Virus record (IMG/VR): IMGVR_UViG_3300046453_000134
Span: 1-49,966 of that record
Length of the DNA: 49,966 nucleotides
Source: a virus
Reading direction: 5' to 3' (one strand)
Under the pieces are notes generated by a model that saw only the letters and a list, made by a program, of their open reading frames with translations, did no database searches and had not been told where the DNA came from. The stretch's first letter is position 1; each line of letters opens with the position of its first letter. This document shows, piece by piece, positions 7,994 through 17,609 of the stretch. Both the position numbers and the translations under genes were made by a program.

Positions 7994-10483
7994 TTAACCT
8001 TCAGAAGTACTTTGAGTAATTTGATTTGAGTAGTTCCAGACTGTGTTTTCCCATACATCCCGTACTGCTACACGAATGTAATATGGAGTTGTTGGTTGTA
8101 AGTCTCCAATTGTGGTCGTTAAATCAGTACCGGTCCACGAAGGTGGTGTTTGTGTTGGATCAAAATTAGAAGTACTGCTGAGCCAAACAGCATAGTCTTT
8201 CAGGTCTGGAACTTCACTAGGTACCCATGTCACTGTGACTGAATCAATAGTTGCTGAGGTATAAACATTTAGAAGCACTGGCGGTACCGGATTGCTAATA
8301 CTTAATTCAGCAAAAGTACTGATCTGATCTCCATTTTTACTGGCTACACGAATTGTATAAGCACGGCCTATTCCATCAGTTTTAGCCTCTTCAATTGAAT
8401 AGCTGTAATCCGTGTTAGTTGTATCAACTTGTCGGATCATTTCACCATTCGACCAAACTTGAACCCGATAACCATCTGCACCGGTTGAGCTTTGCCATTG
8501 AACTTTGAACGTGGTACCAACAAAAGGTGATTGAAGCGATAAGCCCTTAACACCCGCAGGACGTCCACCCGATAAGGTATAGCTATATGCTGTTACCTCA
8601 TCTAATGTTTGTTCTTTACGCTCCAAACCGTTAAAGCTAGTGAACTTCAAGAAGATCTGTTTACCTACTAAATTTTCATTAAATCCATACTCAAAAATAG
8701 CCTTATCTAGTCGTACAAACGGCTCCCCTACATTGTGATTTTGTGCATCATCAAAACGTCCACGTAGAACATCACTCAATGTATAAAGACCGGATCCGTT
8801 TAAAGTGGCCACTTGATAATTGAAATACTCGTCACCGACTTTACAAAGTGTTTGGTCAGCTTGAGCATCCTCTAAGGTTCCACTAAAAATCTGACTGACT
8901 GTATTGAGTTCAACTTGCAAAGCTATGTCTTCGGCATCAATGGCCGTTACTAATTGGCCATATCGAGCAGAACCGTAAATAGTTCCGATCATTTCATAAG
9001 TCGTATTATCAAGACTTACCCATACATTACAGCCACCCCAATTGATGCCACCAGACACCGCAACCCATACCTGATTTTTACCGTCTGTTAGATCCAGCGG
9101 AGGTTCAAAAATAACAGGTGCATTCACATTACCTGGTTCTTCATTACCGCCTTGATAACCATTAGATGCTTGTGAATCGTATTCAATGGCAGATCTTGAA
9201 CCTACAGCAAGTTCCTCAGCCGTAATGGTTAATTCACCGAACTCGTCTTCCTCAATACGTGTAATACGTACAGGAAATTGATTTAAGCCTAATGCTTCAT
9301 CTGTAATAGTCACAATATCCATTGGCTCTAACCGGCAATACTTCCAGCCTAAGGTAAACTCATATTCATTACGCACATAAAGCAATCGTTGTAAGCGAAG
9401 CTGTGCGACATGGCGAGCTATTTTGGGCTCACAAAAATAATGGCTTTCTACTGGATCCTCGGTACGTAGGCCAAACATCTCAATGTTGGCTTGGTCCTTG
9501 GCCTCAGTGGTTTCTGTGTTGTACTGGTTATAGCGATTGATATATTCAATCTGCACATGATTATAAGCATCTGTATCACGGCTACGGCGTACTCGTACAG
9601 GTTCATCATCACCTATAAAATCATCATCAGTTAAGTGATAAACAGGTGTGAGATCAGGAGTAAAAGTTACTCCGTTACCTGTAATTGCTGAGTCACCAAA
9701 AGAGCGAATTTTTAAACCGTCTGGACTTGGTACCACAGCACAATTTACAGCTTCTATAATCTCATTAATCGTTTCATAAGCTGCGCGTTGTTCTGTGAAT
9801 GCTGGACTAATAAGAAGATTGGCTGCTCGGCAATAAGTACGGAACTCTTCTAAATCGGCCATGTTTAGATTAGGCGCGGCTCCATGACGTGGATGTGTAA
9901 TAAAGTCTTCAATGACATCTGCCGGATTAGCATCATCAATAGTATCTGACAAAGTAATTGTACTAATCACTTCAAAGTTATGATTTGAAAGGCTGGCACT
10001 ATTCCCCATCTCATAATTAGCAGCTGCCACATATCCTAGATAAGGATAATTAATTGCTTGATTAGGATGTTTTGAAACTAGCCAACCCCACGGTGGGTTA
10101 TTATTGCCGTCGAATAATTCAAACTTAAGCTGATCAATTGGATCTAAAACAATGGATCCTTCTTGCTTGGAAACAAATTGCTCTTTATCAACCCATATCA
10201 AGCCAATCTTTTTAATCTGGTTCTCGCACAAACCAAGCATGAGCGAAGCACTATAACTAAATGTTGTATTGCTGGTTTTAGTGCTCCCACCCTTACCGCC
10301 TGATTTCTCGACCGTAGTATGAGGCGTCGCTAGAAAATCACCGTACCAAAACATGTTTGCCGCTACACGGGTTTTTCCATACACAAGGGGCTGACAAAGC
10401 CCGTACGCTGATTGCTGGATTCGCATTGAATTAATGCGCGTATCCGTTGTACTAATCGTGGTACCGCCAAATAATCCACCCAT
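7994..10483 (-). CDS. Tail tip / host-specificity protein with fibronectin III repeats
   Basis: An 829-residue protein starting directly after the NlpC/P60-like gene (stop TAA abuts the ATG). The N-terminal 450 residues match the central tip/baseplate hub proteins of siphoviruses (lambda J-like or DUF2163-cluster phages). Residues about 640-829 form two FN3-like domains, with alternating beta strands and typical phrases such as DGYRVQVW and TTPYYIRVAVRD. It should sit at the distal end of the tail tube and contribute to adsorption and tail completion. It is the last gene before the operon terminator. Confidence 0.8.
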   Translation of the reverse strand: MGGLFGGTTISTTDTRINSMRIQQSAYGLCQPLVYGKTRVAANMFWYGDFLATPHTTVEKSGGKGGSTKTSNTTFSYSASLMLGLCENQIKKIGLIWVDKEQFVSKQEGSIVLDPIDQLKFELFDGNNNPPWGWLVSKHPNQAINYPYLGYVAAANYEMGNSASLSNHNFEVISTITLSDTIDDANPADVIEDFITHPRHGAAPNLNMADLEEFRTYCRAANLLISPAFTEQRAAYETINEIIEAVNCAVVPSPDGLKIRSFGDSAITGNGVTFTPDLTPVYHLTDDDFIGDDEPVRVRRSRDTDAYNHVQIEYINRYNQYNTETTEAKDQANIEMFGLRTEDPVESHYFCEPKIARHVAQLRLQRLLYVRNEYEFTLGWKYCRLEPMDIVTITDEALGLNQFPVRITRIEEDEFGELTITAEELAVGSRSAIEYDSQASNGYQGGNEEPGNVNAPVIFEPPLDLTDGKNQVWVAVSGGINWGGCNVWVSLDNTTYEMIGTIYGSARYGQLVTAIDAEDIALQVELNTVSQIFSGTLEDAQADQTLCKVGDEYFNYQVATLNGSGLYTLSDVLRGRFDDAQNHNVGEPFVRLDKAIFEYGFNENLVGKQIFLKFTSFNGLERKEQTLDEVTAYSYTLSGGRPAGVKGLSLQSPFVGTTFKVQWQSSTGADGYRVQVWSNGEMIRQVDTTNTDYSYSIEEAKTDGIGRAYTIRVASKNGDQISTFAELSISNPVPPVLLNVYTSATIDSVTVTWVPSEVPDLKDYAVWLSSTSNFDPTQTPPSWTGTDLTTTIGDLQPTTPYYIRVAVRDVWENTVWNYSNQITQSTSEG

Positions 10484-10906
10484 TTATTTAAGCCTCTTCA
10501 TACGAAAAAACCCGGCAATTCGCCGGGCTAAACTTCCTTTGGTACCATCTTGGATTATGACTCCTTGATGGATATAACTGTGAATGACCTGAGGCCACTC
10601 AATGACAATTGCACCATGACTGATACATTTGCCGAAATGATATAAAACGATGTCACCCGGTTGTGGTGGCCCTTCAATCGGAACACAAACTCCAAGAATG
10701 AGTTCTAAATAACGTTGTCCCATCTGGTGCATGTGCCAATCTGGTGGATAGGGCCGCGGATCTAAATGGTCCATGAGCCCTACTTTTTCGTAGACCTCAC
10801 AGATCAAAGTTCCGCAATCCACGCCCACGCCTTTTACACGGCCTTGATGATGATAAGGAGTGCCGAGCCACGTTAAAGCTTCTTGAACAGCTTCAATGTT
10901 TTTCAT
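10484..10906 (-). CDS. NlpC/P60-family tail peptidase
   Basis: A 140-residue protein with the NlpC/P60 core: Cys in GVDCGTLICEVY (about residue 30), His in CISHGAIVIEW (about residue 96) and a following polar residue form the usual Cys-His catalytic set. Phage members sit in the tail tip and cut peptide crosslinks in peptidoglycan or assist tail-tip assembly (lambda K relative). Its place between DUF2163-type genes and the tip protein is the standard order. An intrinsic-terminator-like hairpin lies inside its last codons (10511-10527). Confidence 0.85.
   Translation of the reverse strand: MKNIEAVQEALTWLGTPYHHQGRVKGVGVDCGTLICEVYEKVGLMDHLDPRPYPPDWHMHQMGQRYLELILGVCVPIEGPPQPGDIVLYHFGKCISHGAIVIEWPQVIHSYIHQGVIIQDGTKGSLARRIAGFFRMKRLK
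10505..10527 (-). terminator. Terminator-like hairpin inside the 3' end of the NlpC/P60 gene
   Basis: CCCGGC/GCCGGG stem with five-base loop followed by six T on the minus strand, entirely within coding sequence and just before the next gene. If active it would cut off the tail-tip gene, so antitermination or partial read-through is implied. Confidence 0.6.
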
Positions 10907-10930
10907 ATGTCACCAATAAATTTATCAAAT

Positions 10931-10960
10931 AAAAAAGCCCTAATCGCTTCAGATAGGGCT
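10931..10960 (-). terminator. Intrinsic terminator after the twin small membrane genes
   Basis: AGCCCTA/TAGGGCT stem, 11-base loop, six-base T run on the minus strand. It lies between the 37-codon gene and the NlpC/P60 gene. Confidence 0.7.
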
Positions 10961-10978
10961 CTTTCATTGGTTATGTGA

Positions 10979-11092
10979 TTACTTTGGTTCTATGAAGTAA
11001 AAATACATGACAATGACAATTAAAAATATTGTTGATAGTAAAAGATATGTACCAACAGTATTTAAACTTCTAAGAAATTTTTGAATATTCAT
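10979..11092 (-). CDS. Tiny single-pass membrane protein (37 residues)
   Basis: Begins MNIQKFLRSL, then one hydrophobic helix (about residues 12-33, TYLLLSTIFLIVIVMYFYF), and ends IEPK. Its ATG overlaps the stop of the 46-codon gene upstream as ATGA, so the two should be translated together. A basic N-terminus and acidic end suggest N-in topology. Nothing identifies a family. The location after the receptor-binding protein suits a superinfection-exclusion or lysis-modulating peptide, but that is speculation. Confidence 0.5.
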   Translation of the reverse strand: MNIQKFLRSLNTVGTYLLLSTIFLIVIVMYFYFIEPK

Positions 11093-11229
11093 GTCTTAAT
11101 TATTTTTACAACGGAGTCAAAAGGTTTTGGAATATTACTAGCATCCTCACCCGCTCCCAACCAAATAAAACCCGAAATTACAACTACAGCAATAATAAGT
11201 ATGCCAATATATTTAAGATTTCCGCCCAT
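11089..11229 (-). CDS. Tiny single-pass membrane protein (46 residues)
   Basis: Begins MGGNLKYIGILIIAVVVISG: a hydrophobic helix at about residues 7-24, then a short hydrophilic tail EDASNIPKPFDSVVKIIKT. A weak GGAT lies upstream of the ATG. It is translationally coupled (ATGA) to the 37-codon membrane gene that follows. Together they fill what would otherwise be a 430-bp gap between the receptor-binding protein and NlpC/P60 genes. Function unknown. Confidence 0.5.
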   Translation of the reverse strand: MGGNLKYIGILIIAVVVISGFIWLGAGEDASNIPKPFDSVVKIIKT

Positions 11230-11340
11230 TTTAAAATCCAAATTTGAAGATAAAAAATTTTCAAGTATTTCGTTTATAAAACAAATATATACTTTTTGGA
11301 CGAAAAAATAAACATACTTAAGCCATATTTAATATTTGAA

Positions 11341-13188
11341 TCAGCCGTGATTTTTTAAAAAGTTAGCAAGTATAATTCCCATTATTCTGAAAAATATATT
11401 TTTCGGATGGAGTAGATAAGCGGTAAATTCACTTGAATCATCGCCCAGATAATAAAACTTATTTTTTTCATTTAGACCGGTTAAGTTATACCAATCTAAA
11501 ACAGGTACCCCGTAAAGCTTTCCGATATCCTTCATAATATTGGCATATGCTTCATTCATTAACCCGACTACATTAGGATCTTTATTCGGCACATTCGTTG
11601 TGTCGTACTCGTTATACCACCCGCGAATAGGTGTTATTAAGAATATCTTACAGGCTGGATTAGATGAGATTACATGTTCAATAGAAGCTTGTAATGCACC
11701 CGCATAAGTAGTTTTATCGAATTGGCTTCCAATTGGGGCAATTTGTCCAACAGCTACACCGGTTCTACAGTCATTAGCTCCGCTGGTAATTGTTGTCGCA
11801 TATGTATTTGCAAAATTAAATAAACTAATTTCACCTACATAAATTTGTGGCATCGTCCAACCTGATCGACCGTGATTATCGATCACACAGCCCAAGATTT
11901 CTTTTACAGCAGACTGATAACCTTCACAGGTTTGACCTTGTTCAACATGTGAATCTACAAATTGCTGAAGGAAATACCACGTAATCGAATCGCCAAATGT
12001 CGCCAGAACCTGATTTAGCCAATGATTAAAAGCATCTGTCGGCAAACTTGAAGCAGGCAACTTGCTATAGAACTGATCAAAAGTAAATTGGAAGGCATAA
12101 TTCATATTTGGATTAACGGTGTATTCAGCATCATCAGCCAAACTGGTAGTACTATAAATACCATCGTGCCCAGTTGTCGCAGCAATATAAACTGTTTGGC
12201 CTACAACTGATGTTCTTAAGCCAATATATTCACCAGCATTAAACTCAAGTTGAATAGGAATTTCATTCAAACCGACGTCAACATTTATCTCTACAAAACG
12301 CTGACGAATAAAATGGGTTCCAGACTTTTTATATACGCCGACTTGCACAGTACCTGAGGCAGATGCATAGGTTGAGAACTTCGTCACAATACCGTCTTTA
12401 GTTGCAGCTTTTGCAGGAATCCACTGTGCAATATTTGCATTTCCGGATGCGAAAACAGGCTTGTACTGAACCCCAAATCGCTGCAGGCCAACCACACTAT
12501 CTAAAGTAAATGTATTCCCATCCACACGGCTATCAATATCTGTAAAAGCGGAGGCTATCCCCTCCAGATTAGGGAACATATGGAAGGCAATTTGTAAAAT
12601 TGCTGTCGCACCAGAATTGCTTGAAGTAATGGCAAATGAGTTAGCGTTCGGATTTGAATCCACATAGTAAGAAGGTGTAGATGTAGACTTTTGAATGTAT
12701 GAAACTACACCACCTGCTGTGACAGAAAATGCAAGATATTCCCCTGCGCTTAAAGCAATATTCAAGTTATCAAGTTCATTTAACCCAATTTTCGTTAGAC
12801 TTAAAGTGGCTACAGTTCGGTTTAAGTTAAAGGTACTTCCCGATAAGTTAAAAACCTTAATTGTTGCTGTACCTGTAGCAACCTTAGACACCAAAGAAAT
12901 TTTACGAATTACAGTACCTGCTGCTGCAGGTTTATTGAGTACATATGTTCCCGATGGCACATTATTTAATGTGGCCCCCGTATTGTCTGTTGAACCAATT
13001 ACAATATCTTGCCCAATTGCTTTATTAAAATCTTTAAGCTCAGACATCTTGTTTTCAACCGTATTCTCTACAAACTCGGTTGATGGAACTTCATTTTCTA
13101 AATATTCGATGAGTTGGGTTTGAGCGGTTTTAAACCCTTGCTCGGTAACCCCCGAACCAGTAAATTGATCAGCACTAGGTAAAGGCAT
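11341..13188 (-). CDS. Receptor-binding tail protein with C-terminal SGNH hydrolase domain
   Basis: About 615 residues from the ATG at 13188, chosen because GGTGA precedes it; upstream frame starts fall in the preceding hairpin. The N-terminal 45 residues look like a virion-anchoring helix and the middle is repetitive beta-rich sequence. The C-terminus is an SGNH/GDSL esterase: FGDSITW (Ser401), SGW (Gly block), SGANDCR (GxND block), and LLHPKN (His594). The usual Asp three residues before that His is replaced (YLLH), so a Ser-His dyad is possible. Such domains remove O-acetyl groups from surface glycans during adsorption. It lies within the tail operon. Confidence 0.75.
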   Translation of the reverse strand: MPLPSADQFTGSGVTEQGFKTAQTQLIEYLENEVPSTEFVENTVENKMSELKDFNKAIGQDIVIGSTDNTGATLNNVPSGTYVLNKPAAAGTVIRKISLVSKVATGTATIKVFNLSGSTFNLNRTVATLSLTKIGLNELDNLNIALSAGEYLAFSVTAGGVVSYIQKSTSTPSYYVDSNPNANSFAITSSNSGATAILQIAFHMFPNLEGIASAFTDIDSRVDGNTFTLDSVVGLQRFGVQYKPVFASGNANIAQWIPAKAATKDGIVTKFSTYASASGTVQVGVYKKSGTHFIRQRFVEINVDVGLNEIPIQLEFNAGEYIGLRTSVVGQTVYIAATTGHDGIYSTTSLADDAEYTVNPNMNYAFQFTFDQFYSKLPASSLPTDAFNHWLNQVLATFGDSITWYFLQQFVDSHVEQGQTCEGYQSAVKEILGCVIDNHGRSGWTMPQIYVGEISLFNFANTYATTITSGANDCRTGVAVGQIAPIGSQFDKTTYAGALQASIEHVISSNPACKIFLITPIRGWYNEYDTTNVPNKDPNVVGLMNEAYANIMKDIGKLYGVPVLDWYNLTGLNEKNKFYYLGDDSSEFTAYLLHPKNIFFRIMGIILANFLKNHG

Positions 13189-13204
13189 TTTTATCACCAT
13201 CAAT

Positions 13205-13228
13205 AAAAAACCCTGCAATTTGCAGGGT
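13205..13228 (-). terminator. Intrinsic terminator between DUF2163 and receptor-binding genes
   Basis: ACCCTGCA/TGCAGGGT stem and six-base T run on the minus strand, 21 bases past the stop of the upstream gene. Confidence 0.75.
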
Positions 13229-13248
13229 TCTGGTTAAATATAAAGTCA

Positions 13249-14106
13249 TTAAATTGATGTTTCAGGTACAGGTACAAACGGCGCTCCACGGAAGCGAGCA
13301 CGGTTATTAAACCGATTGGTACAAGTATCAAGTCTTTTGTCACAACCCGGATAAACGCGGATTGCTTCTCCAATTGCTGGCATATCAAGAAGTGGCAGAG
13401 TTAGAAGCAATGCGCCCGATTCATGCAAACGAATAGTACGCTTAATACCAACATTCGCTCCTTCTAGAAACTCCACAACACCTTGAGTAAACCAACCTTG
13501 CGGCTGGCTTAAATCACAAACGATGCGACTAGGAGAACTATTAGCTCCAATTGTCGTATTCACGGCAAAATCTGCACTTAACAACCCACAGGCACTATCA
13601 AATAAGGTATTTAAACAACCTGGTGTGTATAAGTTTCTCGGCATCTGTAGTTTCAAGTCATCCACTTCTGAAACCACACTAGCGTTAATTTCATAACGAT
13701 CGAGTTCAGGCTCAACAATGCGGCCTTCAAATAAAACTAAAGTGCCCGCACTGGTATCAGTTGGAGTATTTATACCCATAAAAATACGTTCAAGCTTAAA
13801 TCGAGCACCATCTAAAACACCGTTATGAAATGCCTGTGCTACAGGTACGTCACCAAATTTAGCGCTTTCATGGGTTTCAATTTTGATAGACAAATTATCA
13901 ACTTCTATTCCTAAAGAAAGGCTGGTACCTTCGCGGCTAATGATTGGACCATCAGCACGAAACTCCTTACCTTGCACGGTCAAATTGACGTCATAGCTGG
14001 TATAGCAATATTCAATGCCTTGTATAGTGGTGATGGTGTACAGGTCCGCCATAATGAATTGATCAGCATCCAACAAGGCTATAAGTTTGGGTGATGCTTG
14101 TCTCAT
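13249..14106 (-). CDS. Tail tip assembly protein, DUF2163 family
   Basis: A 285-residue protein of the DUF2163/phage BR0599-like type: an N-terminal beta domain (LYTITTIQGIEYCYTSYD) and a C-terminal cysteine-rich segment (PGCDKRLDTC-NRF-N--RFRGAPFVP) that marks the family and may bind metal. In phages and gene-transfer agents it forms the tail hub between the distal tail protein and the tip. Its start overlaps the stop of the DUF2460 gene by four bases, the conserved pairing of these families. Confidence 0.85.
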   Translation of the reverse strand: MRQASPKLIALLDADQFIMADLYTITTIQGIEYCYTSYDVNLTVQGKEFRADGPIISREGTSLSLGIEVDNLSIKIETHESAKFGDVPVAQAFHNGVLDGARFKLERIFMGINTPTDTSAGTLVLFEGRIVEPELDRYEINASVVSEVDDLKLQMPRNLYTPGCLNTLFDSACGLLSADFAVNTTIGANSSPSRIVCDLSQPQGWFTQGVVEFLEGANVGIKRTIRLHESGALLLTLPLLDMPAIGEAIRVYPGCDKRLDTCTNRFNNRARFRGAPFVPVPETSI

Positions 14107-14756
14107 ATCTTAGTTCCTAAGGATCCGATTAATTCAACCTTGTTCGCCTTCCACAACTTATGCATAAAGTTGACATATTGCTGAGTGTCATCTTTAAAGC
14201 GGCATCTATAAAAATAGGTTCCTGAGATAGTTATCTCAATTCCAGCTTCTAATGGTTGAGATAAAATATATTTACCATCTGAAGTGATTTTTGCTGTTGC
14301 AGCATTCCACATGGGTTTCGATGTGTTCGCATCCCACATCGGCTTAACTGGTATTTGATTCCACATGTTGGGATCCACTTCACCGACCATTTGCTCTTCG
14401 GTATTTCCGAGTGGCAATTGACTTGTATACATATCCTTATAAAGTTGGAATGAAGTTGTAGCCCCATCCCCTACAAAGGTGCAATCAAACTGATTATCAT
14501 CAGGCATCTTGTAAAGAAACGAATCAAAAGCCCCACGACGTTCTAAATAAAACCCTTGTAGTTGCTGCAATTCCTTTCTTCCCTTATTTTCCCGCAAGAA
14601 TGCGTAAGACAACGAGATTTCATATTTCGGAGCAGCCTGAAAACTCGCACGGAGTTCTCGGCCATTAATTGAAGTCATGATCTTGGTGTTGAACATGGGC
14701 GTAATTGAAGCATCCCACTCAAGACCGGGTAATTCTGGAAATAATACGTTTGACAC
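14103..14756 (-). CDS. Distal tail protein, DUF2460 family
   Basis: A 217-residue protein with the DUF2460 N-terminus (LFPELPGLEWDASITPMFNTKI) and a C-terminal beta sandwich. Members form the distal tail ring that joins tube to hub. A short tandem duplication is visible near residues 130-150, where three imperfect P-x-M-W-x-A/D units follow one another (MWNQIPVKPMWDANTSKPMWN). It lies 10 bp after the tape-measure stop and overlaps the DUF2163 gene by four bases. Confidence 0.85.
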   Translation of the reverse strand: MSNVLFPELPGLEWDASITPMFNTKIMTSINGRELRASFQAAPKYEISLSYAFLRENKGRKELQQLQGFYLERRGAFDSFLYKMPDDNQFDCTFVGDGATTSFQLYKDMYTSQLPLGNTEEQMVGEVDPNMWNQIPVKPMWDANTSKPMWNAATAKITSDGKYILSQPLEAGIEITISGTYFYRCRFKDDTQQYVNFMHKLWKANKVELIGSLGTKI

Positions 14757-14766
14757 TTATACCTCC

Positions 14767-17541
14767 TTATTTACCAAAATTACGGCGATAACCCTTTAAA
14801 CTGTCCGCAACGGCTTTACTGTTTTTCTTTAACCAACGATCTGCACCTTTGGTATCAAGGAAACCAAGGTTGATTACAGGTCCACTTCCCCCACCTTCGG
14901 CCGCGGCAGCCGCACCGAAACTTGCACCACTACGCATGGCTTTACCCATTTCACGAATGGTATTTGCATGTTGTGAAGGTAAAACCATTTCATCTTCGTG
15001 AAGCTGGGTAACTGGATTCACACCAGATGGAATGTCGTAACCGCCTCGAGCAGATTTGATCTTGCCAGCAAGACCAGCAACCAAGCCAAAGGCAGCAGCA
15101 CCTGCACCAACCGCTAGAACTGGACCAATGTATGGAATAGCAACCATGGCTTTAAATGCGCCCGCCATTGCTTCCCAAGCTGACATCATGATTCCTTTGA
15201 TAGCTTCAGCAGCTTTTAAACCTAAACGAGCTAAACCACCTGCAGCAGTAACACCGGTTCGTGTTGCTTCCCCTGCGATTGTTGCACCTGTTTGTGCAGC
15301 CTGACCCGAAGTCTCAGCCGCTGTTTCTGCCCCGACAAACCCAAGCTTTCGCGCTAGCTTAATAGCTTGGATTCTGAGCCAACCTTGTAGCTCTTTAGTA
15401 GCGGATTGCAATGCGAATTGGCCCATATCAGCAAGTACAGCCTTGGTTGCATTGCTCCAAGTCAAAGTGCCATTCATAAGTGACTGAATGCCTTGATCCC
15501 AAAGGTTAGAAAGTCGAGAAGTGAAGCCTCCGAACTTATCTTCAAAGTCTTTCATTTCCGCATCACTGATTAAGCCCATTGACTGGGTATTTGCAACTTT
15601 CTGATCTGTCTCCAAATCAGAAATATTATTTGTGATTTGGTTTTGATTGCCCTGCTTACCCGTAATTCCAGTTTGCTCGTTCTCAAGTGCTAAACGCTCT
15701 AAAAGACCTTGCCGTTTAATTTCACGTAATTGATCTTCGAGCTGCTTCTCTAATTGAACCTTGCGAACATTTGAAATTTTCTTGGCATCATATTCAGCTT
15801 GGATCCGTGCCGCCTCGATTTCATAAAGGCGCTGTGCTTGCTGTTGATAATTGTCGATCTGTTCTTCACGAGCTTTTTTGTATTCCTCAAACTCTTTTGA
15901 ACGGATAGCAATGATCTTTTCTGAAGCATCCTTTTCGGCTTTGACTTTGGCAGCGGCTTTTTCATCGGCAGTCATCTTAGATTTTTCAATCTCATCTAAG
16001 GCCTTTTGCAGATCTAAAGCGACTTTCTTTTCTTCAGATGCATATTTATATCGAATATCAGCAAGTGCTTTAGCTGCTTGTTCAGCTTGGCGCACAGCAT
16101 CAGATTTACCCTGCTTTGCCTTATCTGATTTTCCACCATCAGGATTGAGTGCCTTATTTTGTCCGATACCAGAAGTAACCCCTTTACTGCCACCTCTACT
16201 ACCAAGTTGAGCATTTTGGATATCTATTTTGGCTTGAGATAAACGATCAAATGAGGGTGTTCCACTAAAGATATTAGAAGCTGAATTAATTGCGGCTTTG
16301 GTGGTACCAGCAATATCAACCACAGTATCTTTGGTTTCAGTCCAGATTGCCTTCACGCCACCCGCCAGAGCCTTACCTTTAGCCAGGATCCCATCCGCAT
16401 TTACAAAGTTTACGGCAGTACTTCCAATAGTCCTTAGATTACTCATCACACCAGACATTAAACGCACAAGATTTTGTAATCCAGCTCCAAGCCCAACAAT
16501 AACGACTGCCACGCCCTTGGCAACTGAGCCTAATGTCTGAATAACTCCGGTAAATGCCCCACCTTTTGTGGTGCCATTCATAAAATGACTAATTACACCG
16601 CTTAAAGCTGGCATCACTGCTTGAGCCAATTGATTTTTTAAACCGGTGTACTGCATTTGAAGTACTTCAGTTTGAGCCTTTAATTCAATGGATTTTTGAA
16701 TTGCCTCTTCACCAGTAATAATCCCTGCTTCTTCCATAGCAGACTGGTATTCTTTCCAAAGCTTACCGCCATCTTGCAATATTGGAATTAATCCAGTGAG
16801 ATCTGAGCCCATACTCTCAAGATAGAAAGACATTTGCTGTTGGTTGACTCCAGCTTCTTCCAACTTATCTACATAAGTCTGTAAGGCTTCCACACCATCC
16901 ATCTTGGACATTTCTTCAGCGAGCTTTTTAGCACCCTCAGCGCTAGACTCCGTTTTAACGGCGATTTGCTCAAAAAAGTCTTTAGCCCCACCAGAACCCA
17001 CTGATGCAAACTCACCGATCTTTTCGTTGAAGTCTTTCATCATGTCTGAGAGTTTTTCTTGAGAAAAACCTAAGGTTTGTGCCGCGCCAGATAAACCCTG
17101 AAATGACTGTATTGAGGTATTTGCTAAGGCTGAGAATCTCGCAAGTTCAACATTATTATTAGCCACTTCAATTGCCAATGTTGCTAAACCCGCAGTAGCT
17201 GCTACGGTACCACCCACTGCCAGTCCTGCAACTGCTCCAGCCGCAACTAATGCACCACCACGCAGAGCTCCTAATTTGGAAGTAATACCATCAAAAGCAG
17301 AACCTAATCGTGACCCACTTAAAGCATCCCCAATCTGTTTATTAAACCCGTCTGCAATTGATTTTGAAACATCATCAAATTGGCGTTTAATGCCCGAAAG
17401 ATTAAACTTAAAGTTCACACCTTTAGTAGTATTTTCAATTTGCTTGGCAGAATCACTGACAATTTTTTCAGCATCATCCATGCCTTTTTTCAGCTCAGAG
17501 GTCTTAGCACCAATATGAACTTCTACGCGGTTATTCGCCAT
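14767..17541 (-). CDS. Tail tape measure protein
   Basis: A 924-residue protein whose length would set a long flexible tail (siphovirus). The N-terminus is helical (VEVHIGAKTSELKKGMDDAEKIV) as in lambda-H-like tape measures. Gly/Ala-rich hydrophobic segments occur near residues 95-120 and 320-350. A strongly charged coiled coil spans about 480-620, and another hydrophobic stretch about 800-850, likely for genome passage through the membrane. It should fill the tail lumen and be ejected with DNA. It follows the tail chaperone genes, but a 191-residue accessory gene is interposed. Confidence 0.9.
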   Translation of the reverse strand: MANNRVEVHIGAKTSELKKGMDDAEKIVSDSAKQIENTTKGVNFKFNLSGIKRQFDDVSKSIADGFNKQIGDALSGSRLGSAFDGITSKLGALRGGALVAAGAVAGLAVGGTVAATAGLATLAIEVANNNVELARFSALANTSIQSFQGLSGAAQTLGFSQEKLSDMMKDFNEKIGEFASVGSGGAKDFFEQIAVKTESSAEGAKKLAEEMSKMDGVEALQTYVDKLEEAGVNQQQMSFYLESMGSDLTGLIPILQDGGKLWKEYQSAMEEAGIITGEEAIQKSIELKAQTEVLQMQYTGLKNQLAQAVMPALSGVISHFMNGTTKGGAFTGVIQTLGSVAKGVAVVIVGLGAGLQNLVRLMSGVMSNLRTIGSTAVNFVNADGILAKGKALAGGVKAIWTETKDTVVDIAGTTKAAINSASNIFSGTPSFDRLSQAKIDIQNAQLGSRGGSKGVTSGIGQNKALNPDGGKSDKAKQGKSDAVRQAEQAAKALADIRYKYASEEKKVALDLQKALDEIEKSKMTADEKAAAKVKAEKDASEKIIAIRSKEFEEYKKAREEQIDNYQQQAQRLYEIEAARIQAEYDAKKISNVRKVQLEKQLEDQLREIKRQGLLERLALENEQTGITGKQGNQNQITNNISDLETDQKVANTQSMGLISDAEMKDFEDKFGGFTSRLSNLWDQGIQSLMNGTLTWSNATKAVLADMGQFALQSATKELQGWLRIQAIKLARKLGFVGAETAAETSGQAAQTGATIAGEATRTGVTAAGGLARLGLKAAEAIKGIMMSAWEAMAGAFKAMVAIPYIGPVLAVGAGAAAFGLVAGLAGKIKSARGGYDIPSGVNPVTQLHEDEMVLPSQHANTIREMGKAMRSGASFGAAAAAEGGGSGPVINLGFLDTKGADRWLKKNSKAVADSLKGYRRNFGK

Positions 17542-17560
17542 TTCAGTTTTCCTCAGGCAT

Positions 17561-17586
17561 AAAAAAACCCACTTCTTAGAGTGGGT
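17561..17586 (-). terminator. Intrinsic terminator upstream of the tape-measure gene
   Basis: ACCCAC/GTGGGT stem, eight-base loop and seven-base T run on the minus strand, between the 191-residue accessory gene and the tape measure. Confidence 0.7.
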
Positions 17587-17609
17587 TCATATTAAAATTT
17601 AAAATGACT

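Noticed and set aside
12695-13123. 142-codon plus-strand frame opposite the receptor-binding gene
   Set aside because: Shadow of the real minus-strand gene; no start signal and no sensible domain.
15056-17562. Several plus-strand frames opposite the tape-measure gene
   Set aside because: They are Ala/Pro/Ser-rich reverse-strand shadows of a coiled-coil gene, with no ribosome binding sites or coupling.
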